From CBDCGJ01 sp965238305 (GTDB lineage: Bacteria; Pseudomonadota; Alphaproteobacteria; GCA-2731375): a DNA stretch of 64,000 nucleotides. A model generated the notes under the pieces. It did not search any database and had not been told where the DNA came from. It was given only the letters and a program-made list of their open reading frames with translations. The position numbers and the translations under genes were made by a program. Every line of letters begins with the position of its first letter. The stretch's first letter is position 1. The stretch is from positions 1,550,001 to 1,614,000 of the forward strand of contig CBDEHK010000001.1 of assembly GCA_965238305.1 (NCBI GenBank). The letters run 5' to 3'. Positions 35,333-44,954 of the stretch are shown here, one piece after another.

Positions 35333-36304
35333 ATGTCCGAAATCCTCCGTTTCGCCGCGATTGGCGAATGCATGATCGAATTACGTGATCAGAAGGAAAC
35401 TGAAATCGCTTTTGGTGGTGATACTTATAACACCACAGCTTACCTTGCCCGCTTGGGCAAATCACGAGGGATCGAGGCCAACTATGTTACGGCGCTGGGT
35501 GACGATCCCTATTCGACGGGGATGCTGGATACCTGGCAAAACGAAGGTGTCAGGACGGATTTGGTGCGGGTGTTGCCGGGACGGCTTCCCGGTCTTTATT
35601 CTATTCGCACCGACGAAGCCGGCGAGCGCAGTTTTTATTATTGGCGGGAGCGAGCCGCCGCCCGCGAACTTTGGCAGGGTGGCGACTGGAAAGCCCTGGC
35701 CGAAAAACTTAAGACGTTCGATTTACTTTATCTTTCTGGCATCACCCTATCGATTTATGACGCTGAAAGCCGTGATCGCCTGGCCGTGGCTTTGACAGAG
35801 GCACGAGAGGCCGGTGCCGTGGTTGCTTTTGATGGCAATTATCGGCCCCAAGGCTGGCCCGATATTGAAACCGCGCGCGAGGTGATGAGCAGATTTCTGC
35901 GCCTGAGCGATATTGCGCTGCCGACTTTTGATGATGAACAGGCTTTGTTTGGCGATGAGGACGTCAGTGCCTGTGCAGCGCGACTGGCGGAATATGGTGT
36001 TGGCGAAATGGCGATCAAACTGGGCCCGGCTGGATGTTTGCTCTCGGTTCAAGGGCGACAGGTTTTTGTGCCCACGGAAGCAGTCAGCGACGTGGTCGAT
36101 ACCACCGCCGCCGGCGACAGTTTCAATGCCGCCTACCTGGCCAGTCGCTTGATCGGGGCGCCGCAAATTTCAGCCGCCCAGGTCGCCAACCGTCTGGCCG
36201 GAAGCGTCATCCAATATCCAGGCGCGATCATTCCCATTGACGCTATGCCGAATATTCTGCCAACCATTACGCCACCGAAAAAACCTGAATTGAGAGAGAT
36301 TTGA
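35333..36304 (+). CDS. PfkB-family sugar kinase, probable 2-keto-3-deoxygluconate kinase
   Basis: 323 residues with the ribokinase fold. The N-terminal FGGDTYNTTAYLARLG is the KDG-kinase-like signature; the C-terminal DTTAAGDSFNAAYLA holds the anion hole and catalytic Asp. IRTDEAGERSFYYWRERAAAR also resembles KdgK. It phosphorylates a sugar acid, likely 2-keto-3-deoxygluconate. The altronate dehydratase gene 9 kb away makes that compound, which supports this reading. It starts a tight operon: the stop codon is followed at once by the next ATG. Confidence 0.85.
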   Translation: MSEILRFAAIGECMIELRDQKETEIAFGGDTYNTTAYLARLGKSRGIEANYVTALGDDPYSTGMLDTWQNEGVRTDLVRVLPGRLPGLYSIRTDEAGERSFYYWRERAAARELWQGGDWKALAEKLKTFDLLYLSGITLSIYDAESRDRLAVALTEAREAGAVVAFDGNYRPQGWPDIETAREVMSRFLRLSDIALPTFDDEQALFGDEDVSACAARLAEYGVGEMAIKLGPAGCLLSVQGRQVFVPTEAVSDVVDTTAAGDSFNAAYLASRLIGAPQISAAQVANRLAGSVIQYPGAIIPIDAMPNILPTITPPKKPELREI

Positions 36305-37036
36305 ATGTTTGAACCGATACCTGGAAGCCGCATGCGTCGGCGCATTTATTTGATGCGACATGGCGAGGTTTCCTATTTTGATAAGCATGGCCAAGCGGTA
36401 AATGCGGATCAGGTCAACTTGACCGAAGACGGCCAAGCGCAAGCCGCCGCAATGGGCGAATTCCTGCGGGATGTCCCTTTTGATGCAGCTTATTGTACCG
36501 GCCTGCCCAGAACCGAACAAACCGCCCGCGGTGCCTTGGGTGGACGTGATCTGGAAATCCAGGTGCGGTCACTATTGCGGGAAATCTACGCTGGCGACAT
36601 GTCCGGTCTGACGAAAGAAGAGATCAAACGCGACTTCATTCATGTCTTCGATCGATTGGGAGAGCCGGGCTTGACCTATGGTCGCGGTGAAGTGATAGAG
36701 GAGTTTGCGGCCCGCGTCACCGGCGATATGGCAAAATTGGCGCTGGAGCCCGGTTGGTCGACAATCCTGATCGCGGCGCATGAAGTGACCAATCGTTTTT
36801 TACTCAGCTGGGCGGCAAATAGCGATTATTCTTGTATCCGAGGTTTTGAACAGGATCCCGGATGCCTCAACATCATCGATATCGATATCACCGATCGCGA
36901 CGGCGCGCCTGGCATTGGTCGCCGCTTCATCAAGGCGATGAACTTGACGCCGCTCAACTTCTCCAAACTGGGCAATAATTTGGCCACTAACGAGCAAATG
37001 TATGCCTTGCGGAAAAAACAGATGGGGAAAGTTTGA
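36305..37036 (+). CDS. histidine phosphatase superfamily protein
   Basis: 243 residues. The catalytic RHG motif is in IYLMRHGEV, and CTGLPRTEQTARGAL and LIAAHEVTNRFLL supply the second Arg and second His. It is a cytoplasmic phosphatase or phosphoglycerate-mutase-like enzyme of unknown substrate. Its ATG immediately follows the sugar-kinase stop, so it may process a sugar phosphate from that pathway. It runs into a second phosphatase through a TGATG junction. Confidence 0.88.
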   Translation: MFEPIPGSRMRRRIYLMRHGEVSYFDKHGQAVNADQVNLTEDGQAQAAAMGEFLRDVPFDAAYCTGLPRTEQTARGALGGRDLEIQVRSLLREIYAGDMSGLTKEEIKRDFIHVFDRLGEPGLTYGRGEVIEEFAARVTGDMAKLALEPGWSTILIAAHEVTNRFLLSWAANSDYSCIRGFEQDPGCLNIIDIDITDRDGAPGIGRRFIKAMNLTPLNFSKLGNNLATNEQMYALRKKQMGKV

Positions 37037-37581
37037 TGGCGATTGTCTATTTAGTACGCCACGGCGAAGCTAGCGCCGGCTGGAGCGATGACCCGGACCC
37101 TGGTCTAAGTACCCTCGGCCGAGAACAAGCGGCGACTGCCGCAGCCGAGATGGCGGCACTCGGACCGCTGCCGATCATCGTTAGCCCCTTGCAACGCTGT
37201 CGCGAAACAGCCCAGCCGCTCGAAAATCTTTGGGGTCGTATTGCCACTGTCGATAAACGGGTGGCGGAAATCCCCTCCCCAGACGGCATCACCGATCGTG
37301 GCGCCTGGCTGCGCAATATCATGCAAGGCAGTTGGCAGCAGGCGAACTCGTTTCTGCAACCTTGGCGGCAGTCGGTGATTGACTGCCTATATGGTTTGAC
37401 GGAAGACACGGTGGTGCAAAGCCATTTTGTCGCTCTGAACGTGGCCGCTGGTGTGGCGATGGGCGATGATCGGGTGATCCTGTTCCAGCCGGACAATTGC
37501 TCGATTACCAAGATCGAAGTCATTGATAACAAGCTGAAAGTTCTGGAACTCGGTCGCGAACGGACAACAAAAGTGAATTAG
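37036..37581 (+). CDS. histidine phosphatase superfamily protein
   Basis: 181 residues from the ATG at 37036, which overlaps the previous stop (TGATG). The motif LVRHGEAS, the SPLQRCRETAQPL segment and the later QSHFVALNVAAG are typical of the superfamily. It is a second small phosphatase in the same operon; the substrate is unknown. Two consecutive members after a PfkB kinase suggest a dedicated dephosphorylation step or repair of sugar phosphates. Its stop shares TTAG with the convergent CoA-ligase gene. Confidence 0.87.
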   Translation: MAIVYLVRHGEASAGWSDDPDPGLSTLGREQAATAAAEMAALGPLPIIVSPLQRCRETAQPLENLWGRIATVDKRVAEIPSPDGITDRGAWLRNIMQGSWQQANSFLQPWRQSVIDCLYGLTEDTVVQSHFVALNVAAGVAMGDDRVILFQPDNCSITKIEVIDNKLKVLELGRERTTKVN

Positions 37582-39683
37582 TCTTCGACGTGCGGCACGA
37601 TAACGGCGTCGACCCCGATGACACCTTTGCCTTTTTCCAACGCCAAGACGGGATTGATATCGATGCTTTCGATCTCGTCCTTATGGGCGTCGGCATAGAC
37701 CGATAGTTGCGCTAACGCTTCGGCCAATGCGTCGACGTCGGCGGCAGGCGCCCCGCGTACACCATCCAGCATGGCCCGGCCTTTCACTTCGTCGATCATG
37801 CGGCGGGCTTCGTCGACACCAAAAGGCGCGGCGCGAAAACTAACGTCTTTTAAGACTTCGACAAAAACTCCGCCTAAGCCGAATAACACCACCGGACCAA
37901 AAACCGGATCGCGATTGACCCCCATAATGGTCTCAACCCCGCCGGAAATCATCGGCGCCACCAGGACGCCGTCGATACTGGCATTCGGTGCTGCTTCTTT
38001 GGCATTCGCGATAATGTCGTCGTAACCCTGACGCACGGCGGCTTCATCGCCGAGGTTCAGTTTCACCCCGCCAATGTCGGATTTATGCTGAATATCCGCC
38101 GAGGCGATTTTCAGTACTACGGGGAAACCCATCGCAGCCGCCGCTTTGGCGGCATCATCGGCGCTGGCGGCGATATGGTTGGGCGCCATCTGTAGGCCGG
38201 CGCTGGCTAAGACGCGGGCTGCTTCATGTTCGCCGACAACTTCTTTGGGCGGATAGATCGCGCCATCTGGTAGCAATGGCAGCGCCTCCGTACCGCTACG
38301 ATCAAAAGCCTCTCGTATTTTGATCATCGCGGCGACCGTTTCGATGGCGCGGCTGGGATCGGGGATCACCAGATAACCTAGCGCTTCCAAGCTCGCTTGT
38401 ACTTCCTTGGTGCTGAGCATTGCCATCACCAGTAGTTTGCTCGGGTCTCGTTTCGATACCTCTTCGAATATCGGCATATAGAGGTCGGCCATGCGCGGAT
38501 TAAGACCGAGCGTACTCATGAAGACCAAGATGGTTTCGCAATTACCCTTGTCGATCATCACTTCCAAGTTCCGGCGCATCAATTCGGTATCCGTCAGCAC
38601 CTGCGCCGTTGTATCGACCGGATTACGGACGGCGGCGAAGGGCATCAGGTCTTTCAATTCCTTCTGCGCATCGTCTGGCAGAGCCGGAACTTCCAGATTA
38701 TTCGCTTCGGCTGCATCCGCCGATAGCACACCAACACCGCCAGAAATCGTCACGATGCCGAGGCGACGGCTGGCGGGAAGGGCGCCGGTGGCGCAGGCCG
38801 CGCCCACATCCATCATTTCTTCCAGAGAGAAAGCTCGATGGACACCGTATTGAGAAAAGATCGCATCATAAACCGCATCCGCGCCGGTCAACGATGCGGT
38901 ATGCGTATTGGCGGCAATGGTACCGACATCGGAAGCGCCGACTTTCATGATTACCACCGGCTTACGCTTGCGCTGCGCTGTCGCCAATGCCGCTTTCAAT
39001 TTTTCCGGATTTTTACAGCCTTCCATATAGGCGATGATGACTTCGGTTTCGTCGCTTTCGGCGCAATAGGCGATGGATTGAGCCACATCGACATCGCTTT
39101 CGTTGCCCGTGGTCATCCAACTTTGCACGCCCAGGCCGCGTTCCCGGGCCATCACCAGCATATGGCCACCGACCGCACCGGACTGGCTGAGGATTGAGAT
39201 CTTGCCGACTTTTGGCCAGCCCATTTCAAACATGGTGGAGAATGTACCGACGGCGCGGCTGGTGGTATTGATCATGCCCATGCAATTGGGTCCAACCAGG
39301 CGCATCTTCGCCGTTGCGGCAATATCGATGATCTGCTGCTGCCAATCTTCGCCTTCGCCGCCAACTTCTGCGAAACCGGACGAGATGATGACCACTGACT
39401 TCACACCTTTATCGGCGCAATCCTGTACTGCTTGGACGACAAACGGGGCCGGCACCACGATCACCGCCAAGTCAACTGCTTCCGGTAAGTCTTTGATATT
39501 CTTGTAGCCTTGTAGGCCCTGAATTTCGCCGCCTTTCTGATTAACCGGATACATCCGACCCGTATAATTGCCGGTTTTCATGAAATGAACCGGACGTCCG
39601 CCCAGTTTATTGCGGTCTTCCGAAGCGCCGATGACGGCGATGGATTCGGGATCAAATAGAGGCTTTAGGGAATGTGTGGTCAT
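37578..39683 (-). CDS. ADP-forming acetate/acyl-CoA ligase family protein
   Basis: 701 residues combining both halves of the ADP-forming acyl-CoA synthetase: an N-terminal CoA-binding Rossmann domain (DPESIAVIGASEDRNKLGGR), a central ligase domain with SILSQSGAVGG, and a C-terminal ATP-grasp domain (FPVVLKIASADIQHKSDIGGV). Such enzymes interconvert acyl-CoA plus ADP and Pi with acid plus ATP and CoA. The acyl group cannot be identified. Head-to-tail domain order is usual in proteobacteria. It is divergent from the amidohydrolase gene. Confidence 0.88.
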   Translation of the reverse strand: MTTHSLKPLFDPESIAVIGASEDRNKLGGRPVHFMKTGNYTGRMYPVNQKGGEIQGLQGYKNIKDLPEAVDLAVIVVPAPFVVQAVQDCADKGVKSVVIISSGFAEVGGEGEDWQQQIIDIAATAKMRLVGPNCMGMINTTSRAVGTFSTMFEMGWPKVGKISILSQSGAVGGHMLVMARERGLGVQSWMTTGNESDVDVAQSIAYCAESDETEVIIAYMEGCKNPEKLKAALATAQRKRKPVVIMKVGASDVGTIAANTHTASLTGADAVYDAIFSQYGVHRAFSLEEMMDVGAACATGALPASRRLGIVTISGGVGVLSADAAEANNLEVPALPDDAQKELKDLMPFAAVRNPVDTTAQVLTDTELMRRNLEVMIDKGNCETILVFMSTLGLNPRMADLYMPIFEEVSKRDPSKLLVMAMLSTKEVQASLEALGYLVIPDPSRAIETVAAMIKIREAFDRSGTEALPLLPDGAIYPPKEVVGEHEAARVLASAGLQMAPNHIAASADDAAKAAAAMGFPVVLKIASADIQHKSDIGGVKLNLGDEAAVRQGYDDIIANAKEAAPNASIDGVLVAPMISGGVETIMGVNRDPVFGPVVLFGLGGVFVEVLKDVSFRAAPFGVDEARRMIDEVKGRAMLDGVRGAPAADVDALAEALAQLSVYADAHKDEIESIDINPVLALEKGKGVIGVDAVIVPHVED

Positions 39684-39825
39684 GGCGGTGGCACCAGCTC
39701 CAGCTCGTTATAGCGTTTGATTTTGAATAGCGGGGTGAAATACCCCTTCCGGGAAACCTTGTTCGACGCGTATTGTGCAAGGCGAAGGTATACACGTTAA
39801 TCCTTGGTCTTTGAAGTGGGGTCGT

Positions 39826-41067
39826 ATGAACAAAGTGCTTTTGTCGAATTGTCAGGTGATTGACGGTCTGGCGGACGAACCGTTGGGCCTACGCCATATC
39901 CTCGTTATCGGGGACCGGATTGAAGAAATCTCGGATCGCCCCATCAAGGCGCCGACGGATACTCGACAGATCGATTTAGCCGGTCGTACTTTGATGCCGG
40001 GTTTGATCGATGCCCATGTCCATGTCACCGCGACCACTCTCAATTTGGGGCAAATGGGTTCGGCGCCGATGAGTTACACCAGCCAACGGGCCCGGGAGAT
40101 CATGGAAGGCATGTTGGCGCGCGGCTTCACCACTGTCCGCGATGCCGGCGGCGCCGACTATGGCCTGGCTATGGCGGTGGAAAGCGGTTTGATCGCGGGG
40201 CCGCGTTTATTCTTCTCCGGCAAAGCCTTAAGCCAAACCGGCGGTCACGGTGATTTTCGCCGCCTGACCTTGGAAATTGACAGCTGCGCCTGCGCCTCGA
40301 TGGCAGCGGAATTGGCGCAGATCGCCGATGGGGTGCCGGAAGTACAAAAAGCCGCCCGCAACGAACTGCGGCGCGGTGCGAAGCAGATCAAGATCATGGG
40401 CTCGGGCAGCGTTGCTTCACCGCGCGATCCGGTTTGGAACTTGCAATATTCGGAAGACGAAATTCGCGCCATCGTTTGGGAAGCCACCAGCTGGCGGACC
40501 TATGTTATGGCCCACTGTTACACCCCGGAGGCGATCAGCCGCGCTGTCAGCTTCGGTGTGCGTTCCATCGAACATGGCAATTTGCTGGATGCGCCAACAG
40601 CGGCATTGATGGCGGAAAAGGGAGCGTTTCTGGTGCCGACCTTGTCGACCTATGAAGCTTTGCATCGCCACGGCGTCGAATATGGCATGCCAGCAGTCAG
40701 CATGGATAAATTGAAAGACGTTCGCGATGCCGGCTTGCGCAGCCTGGAACTTGCCAAGGCGGCCGGCGTTCGTACCGTCTATGGCACCGATTTGTTAGGG
40801 GAAACGCACCATTATCAAAGCCTGGAATTCAGTATTCGGGCAGAAGTGTTGTCGGCGATGGAAATCATCAAAAGCGCAACCAGCCTGAACGCCGAATTGC
40901 TGCAGCGAGAAAGGCAGCTGGGGGTGATTGCCACTGGCGCAACAGCAGATTTAATCGTCGTTGATGGCGATCCGCTCGCCGACCTGAATTTGTTGCAGGA
41001 CCAGGGCGCCCATCTGCCGGTTATCATGAAAGCCGGAACAATCTACAAAAATGAGCTTAGCGCTTAA
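39826..41067 (+). CDS. metal-dependent amidohydrolase (imidazolonepropionase/prolidase-like)
   Basis: 413 residues from the ATG at 39826; a GTG 17 codons upstream gives only a weak extension. It is an amidohydrolase-superfamily TIM barrel: DAHVHV supplies the first metal His pair, KIMGSGS the Lys, VMAHCYTPEAI and SIEHGN further His ligands, and YGTDLLGE the final Asp. The C-terminal LIVVDGDPLADL is typical of this group. It hydrolyses a C-N bond in an unknown substrate such as a peptide or cyclic amide. It is co-transcribed with the NUDIX gene that overlaps its 3' end by 17 bases. Confidence 0.88.
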   Translation: MNKVLLSNCQVIDGLADEPLGLRHILVIGDRIEEISDRPIKAPTDTRQIDLAGRTLMPGLIDAHVHVTATTLNLGQMGSAPMSYTSQRAREIMEGMLARGFTTVRDAGGADYGLAMAVESGLIAGPRLFFSGKALSQTGGHGDFRRLTLEIDSCACASMAAELAQIADGVPEVQKAARNELRRGAKQIKIMGSGSVASPRDPVWNLQYSEDEIRAIVWEATSWRTYVMAHCYTPEAISRAVSFGVRSIEHGNLLDAPTAALMAEKGAFLVPTLSTYEALHRHGVEYGMPAVSMDKLKDVRDAGLRSLELAKAAGVRTVYGTDLLGETHHYQSLEFSIRAEVLSAMEIIKSATSLNAELLQRERQLGVIATGATADLIVVDGDPLADLNLLQDQGAHLPVIMKAGTIYKNELSA

Positions 41068-41491
41068 CATGGACGATCGTCGTTATCCCAATCGCCCCAT
41101 GATCGGTGTTGGCGCCGTTGTCTTCAAGGGCGAAGATATTTTGATGATCAAGCGCGGCAAGCCGCCCCGTAAGGGAGGTTGGAGCCTACCCGGCGGTTTG
41201 CAGGAATTAGGCGAAACGGTATTTGCCGCCGCCATACGGGAAGTTATGGAGGAGACAAATGTGGAAATCGACAATCTGCGTCTGCTCGATACCATCGACT
41301 ATATTGAGCGCGACGATACCGGCCAGGTGGAATTCCACTACACCTTGATTGATGTCGTTTCCGAATGGGTCGCCGGTGAGGCACGCGGTGGCAGTGACGC
41401 CGCCGACGCCCGCTGGTTCAGCGCCGACGAAATCGACCGCCTGGATATCTGGTCCGAAACCAAACGCATCATCGCGTTGGCGCGGGGATGA
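41051..41491 (+). CDS. NUDIX hydrolase
   Basis: 146 residues. The NUDIX box GGLQELGETVFAAAIREV, followed by MEETNVEI, fits the GX5EX7REUXEEXGU pattern, with a C-terminal strand DARWFSADEID. ADP-ribose or nucleotide-derivative pyrophosphatases look like this; the substrate is not given by the sequence. Its ATG lies within the end of the amidohydrolase gene, which couples the two. Confidence 0.88.
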   Translation: MSLALNMDDRRYPNRPMIGVGAVVFKGEDILMIKRGKPPRKGGWSLPGGLQELGETVFAAAIREVMEETNVEIDNLRLLDTIDYIERDDTGQVEFHYTLIDVVSEWVAGEARGGSDAADARWFSADEIDRLDIWSETKRIIALARG

Positions 41492-41504
41492 CAAGTAAGG
41501 TCAG

Positions 41505-42116
41505 TTACCCTTTGTTCAAAGTAAGTTCCAGCAATTGGACCCGATCTTGGCCCCAATATGGGATACCGTCATAGATATACCAAGGGGCCCCGAAGACGCC
41601 GTCGGCGATCGCCTGTTGCGTATTGGCGTCATATTCCGCCAGCACGGCATCGCCTTCGGCCGCAGCCAATAATGCGTCGTTATCCAATCCCAGTTCCCGG
41701 CAAACCGTCCCCAAAGTGTCCGGCTCGGCAATATTGAGATCGCGCTCCCATACACAAGCCATCACCGCGTTACTTAGCGCAATCACATCGTGCCCGGCCT
41801 GTTTGGCGGCGATAATCAAACAATCCGCCTGCGCCGGAATGGTCGGGAAAAATGGCGGTTCAATGTTCATTTTATCGCTGAGACCGTGATGATCGCGCCA
41901 GCGGGCCATTTCGACCAAACGATAATCTTGCCGGGCTTGCGAACGTTGACCGAGCGGCAGACCGCCCGTTACGGCAAAGACATCAGCCAGTTTACAGGGC
42001 CGGATATCAAGCGTCGCATCTGCTTTTGCAGCGATTTCCGGGACCAGTTTGCCACCAAAATAGGTCCAGGGGGAGATTGAGGTCATGTAATAGCTAATGG
42101 TCTTAGTCATGCGCAT
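41505..42116 (-). CDS. 2-hydroxychromene-2-carboxylate isomerase family (DsbA fold)
   Basis: 203 residues with a DsbA/GST-kappa fold. The N-terminal YYMTSISPWTYFGG and C-terminal GVFGAPWYIYDGIPYWGQDR match the isomerase family, which uses glutathione and acts in naphthalene breakdown in some bacteria. Many members act on unknown substrates. Two ATGs (42116 and 42110) are possible. A general glutathione-dependent isomerase or oxidoreductase is the safe call. Confidence 0.85.
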   Translation of the reverse strand: MRMTKTISYYMTSISPWTYFGGKLVPEIAAKADATLDIRPCKLADVFAVTGGLPLGQRSQARQDYRLVEMARWRDHHGLSDKMNIEPPFFPTIPAQADCLIIAAKQAGHDVIALSNAVMACVWERDLNIAEPDTLGTVCRELGLDNDALLAAAEGDAVLAEYDANTQQAIADGVFGAPWYIYDGIPYWGQDRVQLLELTLNKG

Positions 42117-42197
42117 TCACTTTCTGGTTCAAATTCGAATTCGGGCAGCGTATCAAGCAAAGTTGAGAAAAACGAGTAACGATTAGGATATTGCCAA

Positions 42198-43529
42198 ATG
42201 GGGCTGTCGGCGAAGCAGGAAGATCAGGCCACGCATGGGCGCGTCTGGCGTCTGGCCCTGCCGATCATGATATCCAACCTGACGATCCCGTTGTTGGGCG
42301 CGGTCGATACCGCCGTCGTTGGCCATCTGCCGGAATCCTATCATTTGGGCGCCGTCGCCATTGGCGCCATGTTGTTCAGCTACATTTATTGGGGCTTCGG
42401 CTTCCTGAAAATGGGCACCACTGGGACCGTGGCACAGGCCTGGGGAGCTGGTAATGGCGGTGAAGTGCGGGCGGCAATGGCGCGGGCGCTGTTGTTGGCT
42501 GCCATCATCAGCGTCCTGGTATTGCTTTTCCAGTGGCCGATCATCAAGTTTGCACTGGCCGTTCTCGACGGCAGCGCCTTGGTTGAAAGCACGGCAAGCG
42601 ACTATTTCCTGATCCGGATCTGGGGCACCCCGGCGGCGCTCACAAACTACGTTCTGCTGGGCTGGTTTATTGGCGTGCAGAATACCCGCGCTGCTTTGCT
42701 GGTGAACCTGGTGATGAACGGCCTGAACGTGATCTTGGATCTGGTTTTTGTTATCGGCTTTGGTTGGGGAGTGCCGGGTGTCGCGGCGGCAACCTTGATT
42801 TCAGAATATGTTGCGATGGCGGTGGCCGTGGTGATCGTTCTGCACCAGCTTCGCCAAATCGAAGGCGTGCTACACCGCCAATTGGTCCTGTCGATGCAGC
42901 GGTTGCGGCAAATGATGGCCCTGAACGGGAACATTTTTGTTCGCACCTTTTGCCTGATCCTGGCGTTCAGCGCTTTCACTGCGATCGGCGCCAAGCTCGG
43001 GGATGACATCCTGGCGGCAAATGCCGTGATCATGACGTTTCTGCAGATCACCGCTTATGGTCTGGACGGTTTTTCCCATGCCGCCGAGGCCTTGGTTGGC
43101 GGATTTCTCGGGGCGAGAAATCGCGACGCGTTACGCCGCACGGTCAAGCTCTGCGGTCTATGGGCACTGATTTTTGCCGCTGGTTATATGTTGATTTTTG
43201 TTGTCGGCGGGCAATATCTGGTGCGTCTTCTGACCAGCGTGCCGGCGGTGGTGGCGCTGGCGGACGAGCTGATCATCTGGGCCATCGTTTCACCGCCCAT
43301 AGCAGTCTGGAGTTTCCTATTCGACGGCATTTTTGTCGGCGCCATGCGCGGCCGCGACATGCGCAATGGCATGGTTATTTCGCTAGCTATATATCTGCTG
43401 GCGCTTTGGCCGGCTTTTACTTATTGGGGCGTGCATGGGATGTGGCTGGCATTGATGGTGTTTTTTGCTGTTCGTGGGATAACGCTTGCCTATCGTTATC
43501 CCAAAGTCGTAACTGGTGTTCAGATGTAA
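42198..43529 (+). CDS. MATE family efflux transporter
   Basis: 443 residues with about 12 membrane helices in two similar halves, as in multidrug and toxin extrusion exporters of the DinF group. Family features include LALPIMISNLTIPLLGAVDT at the N-terminus and NLVMNGLNVILDLVFVIGFG in helix 5-6. It exports organic compounds at the cost of Na+ or H+. The substrate is unknown. A deformylase-like gene starts 13 bases after the stop. Confidence 0.9.
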   Translation: MGLSAKQEDQATHGRVWRLALPIMISNLTIPLLGAVDTAVVGHLPESYHLGAVAIGAMLFSYIYWGFGFLKMGTTGTVAQAWGAGNGGEVRAAMARALLLAAIISVLVLLFQWPIIKFALAVLDGSALVESTASDYFLIRIWGTPAALTNYVLLGWFIGVQNTRAALLVNLVMNGLNVILDLVFVIGFGWGVPGVAAATLISEYVAMAVAVVIVLHQLRQIEGVLHRQLVLSMQRLRQMMALNGNIFVRTFCLILAFSAFTAIGAKLGDDILAANAVIMTFLQITAYGLDGFSHAAEALVGGFLGARNRDALRRTVKLCGLWALIFAAGYMLIFVVGGQYLVRLLTSVPAVVALADELIIWAIVSPPIAVWSFLFDGIFVGAMRGRDMRNGMVISLAIYLLALWPAFTYWGVHGMWLALMVFFAVRGITLAYRYPKVVTGVQM

Positions 43530-43542
43530 TAAGGAGGCTGAA

Positions 43543-44163
43543 ATGGCGGTGCGCAAAATCGCCCGGATGGGCAATCCGGTGCTGGGGATGATAGCTGAAG
43601 CAATACTGGATCCAGCCGATCCGGAAATTTCCAGGTTAGCTGAAGATATGAAGGATACCTTGGTCGATATCGGTGGTTCCGGCATCGCCGCACCGCAGGT
43701 GTTTGAAAGTCTGCGTCTAGTGGTTTATCGGATCAGCCCCCGTTTGTTGGCCGAGGCGGCGGAAACGTCCGATCCTTGGGTCGTAATGGTCAATCCGAAA
43801 ATCGTCATCCTAGGCGATGAGGCTGCCGCTGGCTGGGAACGTTGCCTATCCATTCCTGGCCTGCACGGCAAAGTCTCGCGCCCGCAACATCTTTCCATCA
43901 GCTATCAGAATTTAGCCGGCGAAGAAATTGAACATGAGGCGTCTGGTGCCCTTGCGGTTCTTCTGCAACATGAATGCGATCATCTCGATGGAGTGCTTTA
44001 TCCAATGCAAATGGATGATCTATCGAAGCTGGAATTCGACGCCGAACCAGGGCATCTCGCGCGTGATATTGCTGCCGGCGAGAAAATCTGGCCGGTCCTA
44101 CACAAACTGGTTGATAACTGGCCCGGTCGAGAGCAGTGGATGGCCGGCGATAATGCGGGTTAA
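43543..44163 (+). CDS. peptide deformylase family protein
   Basis: 206 residues from the ATG at 43543, which has an AAGGAGG ribosome-binding site. The deformylase motifs are GSGIAAPQV, WERCLSIPG (usual EGCLS with Arg in place of Gly) and QHECDHLDG, giving the metal Cys and two His. The enzyme removes formyl from new proteins. A genome normally has its main def beside fmt; this gene stands apart downstream of a MATE exporter, so it is probably a second paralogue. Its stop overlaps the convergent SDR by four bases. Confidence 0.87.
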   Translation: MAVRKIARMGNPVLGMIAEAILDPADPEISRLAEDMKDTLVDIGGSGIAAPQVFESLRLVVYRISPRLLAEAAETSDPWVVMVNPKIVILGDEAAAGWERCLSIPGLHGKVSRPQHLSISYQNLAGEEIEHEASGALAVLLQHECDHLDGVLYPMQMDDLSKLEFDAEPGHLARDIAAGEKIWPVLHKLVDNWPGREQWMAGDNAG

Positions 44164-44927
44164 TAGAGTGCCGCCGTCATACCGCCGTCAACGGTAATCA
44201 TGGTGCCATTGACATAAGCGCCGGCGTTCGAGGCCAAGAACACACAGGCGCCTGCCAATTCGTCAACCGTACCCCACCGGCCCACCGGGGTGCGATCCTT
44301 GACCAGCTGATTGAATGCCGGATCGTTGATCAGGTCGGTGTTGATGTCGGTGATGATATAGCCTGGATTGATCGCATTCGCGGTGATACCGGAAGGACCC
44401 AGCTCCACGCCAAGCGCTTTAGTCAGGCCAGCGATACCATGTTTGCTTGCAACATAGGGGGCAATTGTCGGACGTGCTACCAGAGACATGACAGAGCCAA
44501 TATTGATGATCCGACCCCAACCGTGCTCGATCATCGATTGGGCGCATTCCCGGGCCAGGATAAAACAAGCGTTCAAATTGACATCGACAACTTTTTGCCA
44601 ATCTTCGTCGGCGAGCTCCAACACCGATTGGCGATGGATGATGCCGGCATTGTTGACGAGAATATCAATCTTGCCGAGAGCGATGGTTTGCGCCGCAATC
44701 GCCGCTTTTGCGCTTTTTGTATCAGCAACATCGAAAGGAGCGGCGTGGGCTTGAATACCCATGGAAATAAACTCAGCCACGGTTTCGGCGACCGCTTCGA
44801 CACCGCGTCCATTGATGACAACTTCCGCGCCTTGTTTTCCTAACCCTTCGGCCAATGCACGGCCAATGCCGCGGGTGCTGCCGGTAACCAGGGCGACCCG
44901 GCCTTTTAGATCAAAATCGACACTCAT
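44160..44927 (-). CDS. SDR oxidoreductase, gluconate 5-dehydrogenase-like
   Basis: 255 residues. The cofactor motif TGSTRGIGRALA, NNAGIIHRQ, the SVMSLVARPTIAPYVASKHG active site and the end VDGGMTAALY match gluconate 5-dehydrogenase-type SDRs. It probably oxidises or reduces a sugar acid with NAD(P). It lies 27 bases downstream of the altronate dehydratase, on the same strand, so both probably belong to hexonate or hexuronate catabolism. Confidence 0.88.
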   Translation of the reverse strand: MSVDFDLKGRVALVTGSTRGIGRALAEGLGKQGAEVVINGRGVEAVAETVAEFISMGIQAHAAPFDVADTKSAKAAIAAQTIALGKIDILVNNAGIIHRQSVLELADEDWQKVVDVNLNACFILARECAQSMIEHGWGRIINIGSVMSLVARPTIAPYVASKHGIAGLTKALGVELGPSGITANAINPGYIITDINTDLINDPAFNQLVKDRTPVGRWGTVDELAGACVFLASNAGAYVNGTMITVDGGMTAALY

Positions 44928-44954
44928 GTTATTTTCCCAAAATCACTCTTTATC

